Source: Thermoplasmata archaeon
GTDB taxonomy: Archaea > Thermoplasmatota > Thermoplasmata > UBA184
Assembly: GCA_030039915.1 (NCBI GenBank)
Contig: JASHUP010000247.1
Location: 1 to 13,447, forward strand
Reading direction: 5' to 3'
DNA: 13,447 nucleotides
Positions 12,987 through 13,447 of this stretch are shown in pieces. The position numbers and the translations under genes were made by a program. The notes below the pieces were generated by a model. It was not told the origin of the DNA. It saw only the letters and a list, made by a program, of their open reading frames with translations, and did no database searches. Each line of letters starts with the position of its first letter. Position 1 is the first letter of the stretch.

Positions 12987-13447
12987 GGGAAAAGCGGAGC
13001 GCTTCGCGGGGCGTGAGCGAGCCGTCGGTCTCGAACCGGAGGAAGAAGTCCTCCTCGTCGGCCGTGACCTTGATCGAACCGTGCTCGCACGATTCTTCGC
13101 ACGCCTTGCAGAAGATGCACTTCGGTTCGTCCGTGACGGAGAGCTTGCCGCCGGCGAATTCGAGGATGTTGACGGGGCACGACGCCGCCGTGCGCTTCAA
13201 GCACGCGTCCGTGCACCCCTCCTTGCGCGCGATCTTGACGTGGGGCCGGGGGAACATGCCGATCCCGTGGGCGACCTGCCACTTCGCGTGCTCGCGCGCG
13301 GTCCCGACGATCGCGGTCGCGTAGGCGAGCAGTGCCTGGCGGGCGCCGAGGCGAACGATCGGCACGTCCGGCTCGAGGACGGCGAGCGAGTTGTCGCCGA
13401 GGGGCACGACGTCCTTCGCATAGACCGTGCACGGGCCTTTCTTGTCG
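12928..13447 (-). CDS. rpoD: DNA-directed RNA polymerase subunit D (Rpo3), C-terminal part
   Basis: The frame is open to the right edge, so the N-terminal part is missing; 172 residues are visible, beginning DKKGPCTVYAKDV. The subunit forms the assembly platform of archaeal RNA polymerase with subunits L, N and P and corresponds to eukaryotic Rpb3 and part of bacterial alpha. The insert domain is ferredoxin-like. It includes EGCTDACLKRTAASCPVNIL and then CIFCKACEESC. The second half of the fold thus has the full CxxCxxCxxxC set, and the CP cysteine needed to complete one cluster is present. The first half has one cysteine fewer than a standard two-cluster ferredoxin. The dimerisation domain resumes with FFLRFETDGSLTPREALRFS and a final helix. 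The stop TGA (12928-12930) lies inside the 3' end of the aPelota frame; the two genes converge. Confidence 0.92.
   Translation of the reverse strand, partial: DKKGPCTVYAKDVVPLGDNSLAVLEPDVPIVRLGARQALLAYATAIVGTAREHAKWQVAHGIGMFPRPHVKIARKEGCTDACLKRTAASCPVNILEFAGGKLSVTDEPKCIFCKACEESCEHGSIKVTADEEDFFLRFETDGSLTPREALRFSLKDLKRRFEELREAIQAIP

Noticed and set aside
1..13447. tRNA genes, CRISPR arrays, insertion sequences, attachment sites
   Set aside because: No repeated spacer pattern, T-arm consensus, transposase motif or terminal repeats were seen on either strand.

Overview
The window looks like a piece of chromosome from a high-GC archaeon, most likely within the Thermoplasmatota. Archaeal markers are RNA polymerase subunit D, aPelota, the TrmY tRNA methyltransferase and the C-terminal part of a tetraether-lipid-synthase-type radical SAM enzyme. 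A DUF6015-like protein points more specifically to Thermoplasmata. Many genes have a TATA-like box 26 to 29 bases before the start codon, which is the spacing of leaderless archaeal transcripts. The assignment to Thermoplasmatota is inference; no rRNA is present.

Layout, left to right. Bases 1-717 (+) hold the 3' part of a Tes-like radical SAM gene. It converges on a small SWIM zinc-finger gene (780-1229, -). That gene diverges from a CPA-type cation/proton antiporter (1416-2738, +). Next come a two-helix membrane protein and a HAD phosphatase in a tight pair (2799-3693, +), an unrecognised 192-residue protein (3754-4332, +), a DUF6015-like protein (4461-5129, +) and trmY (5184-5807, +). trmY converges, with interleaved stop codons, on an operon transcribed leftward that encodes a tandem ribbon-helix-helix (RHH) regulator (6851-7216) and an FtsZ-like GTPase (5804-6835). 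A perfect 9+9 inverted repeat lies between that operon's TATA box and the regulator's start. Further right are a 96-residue DUF3303-like protein (7365-7655, -) and formate-tetrahydrofolate ligase (7747-9381, -). The ligase diverges, through a shared TATA/inverted-repeat element, from a two-domain GNAT protein (9475-10503, +). An MFS exporter (10427-11839, -) overlaps the end of the GNAT gene and diverges from aPelota (11868-12986, +). aPelota overlaps the end of rpoD (12928-13447, -), which runs off the right edge.

Most genes are single transcription units of housekeeping character: lipid biosynthesis, ion homeostasis, tRNA modification, one-carbon metabolism, ribosome rescue and transcription. 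The most interesting unit is the RHH-FtsZ operon. It resembles in outline the haloarchaeal CdrS-FtsZ2 arrangement, carries its own candidate operator, and encodes an FtsZ homologue whose T7 catalytic loop has lost the second acidic residue. No mobile element, CRISPR array, tRNA or rRNA was seen. No gene-free stretch exceeds 300 bases; the longest are 1230-1415, 7217-7364 and 4333-4460.
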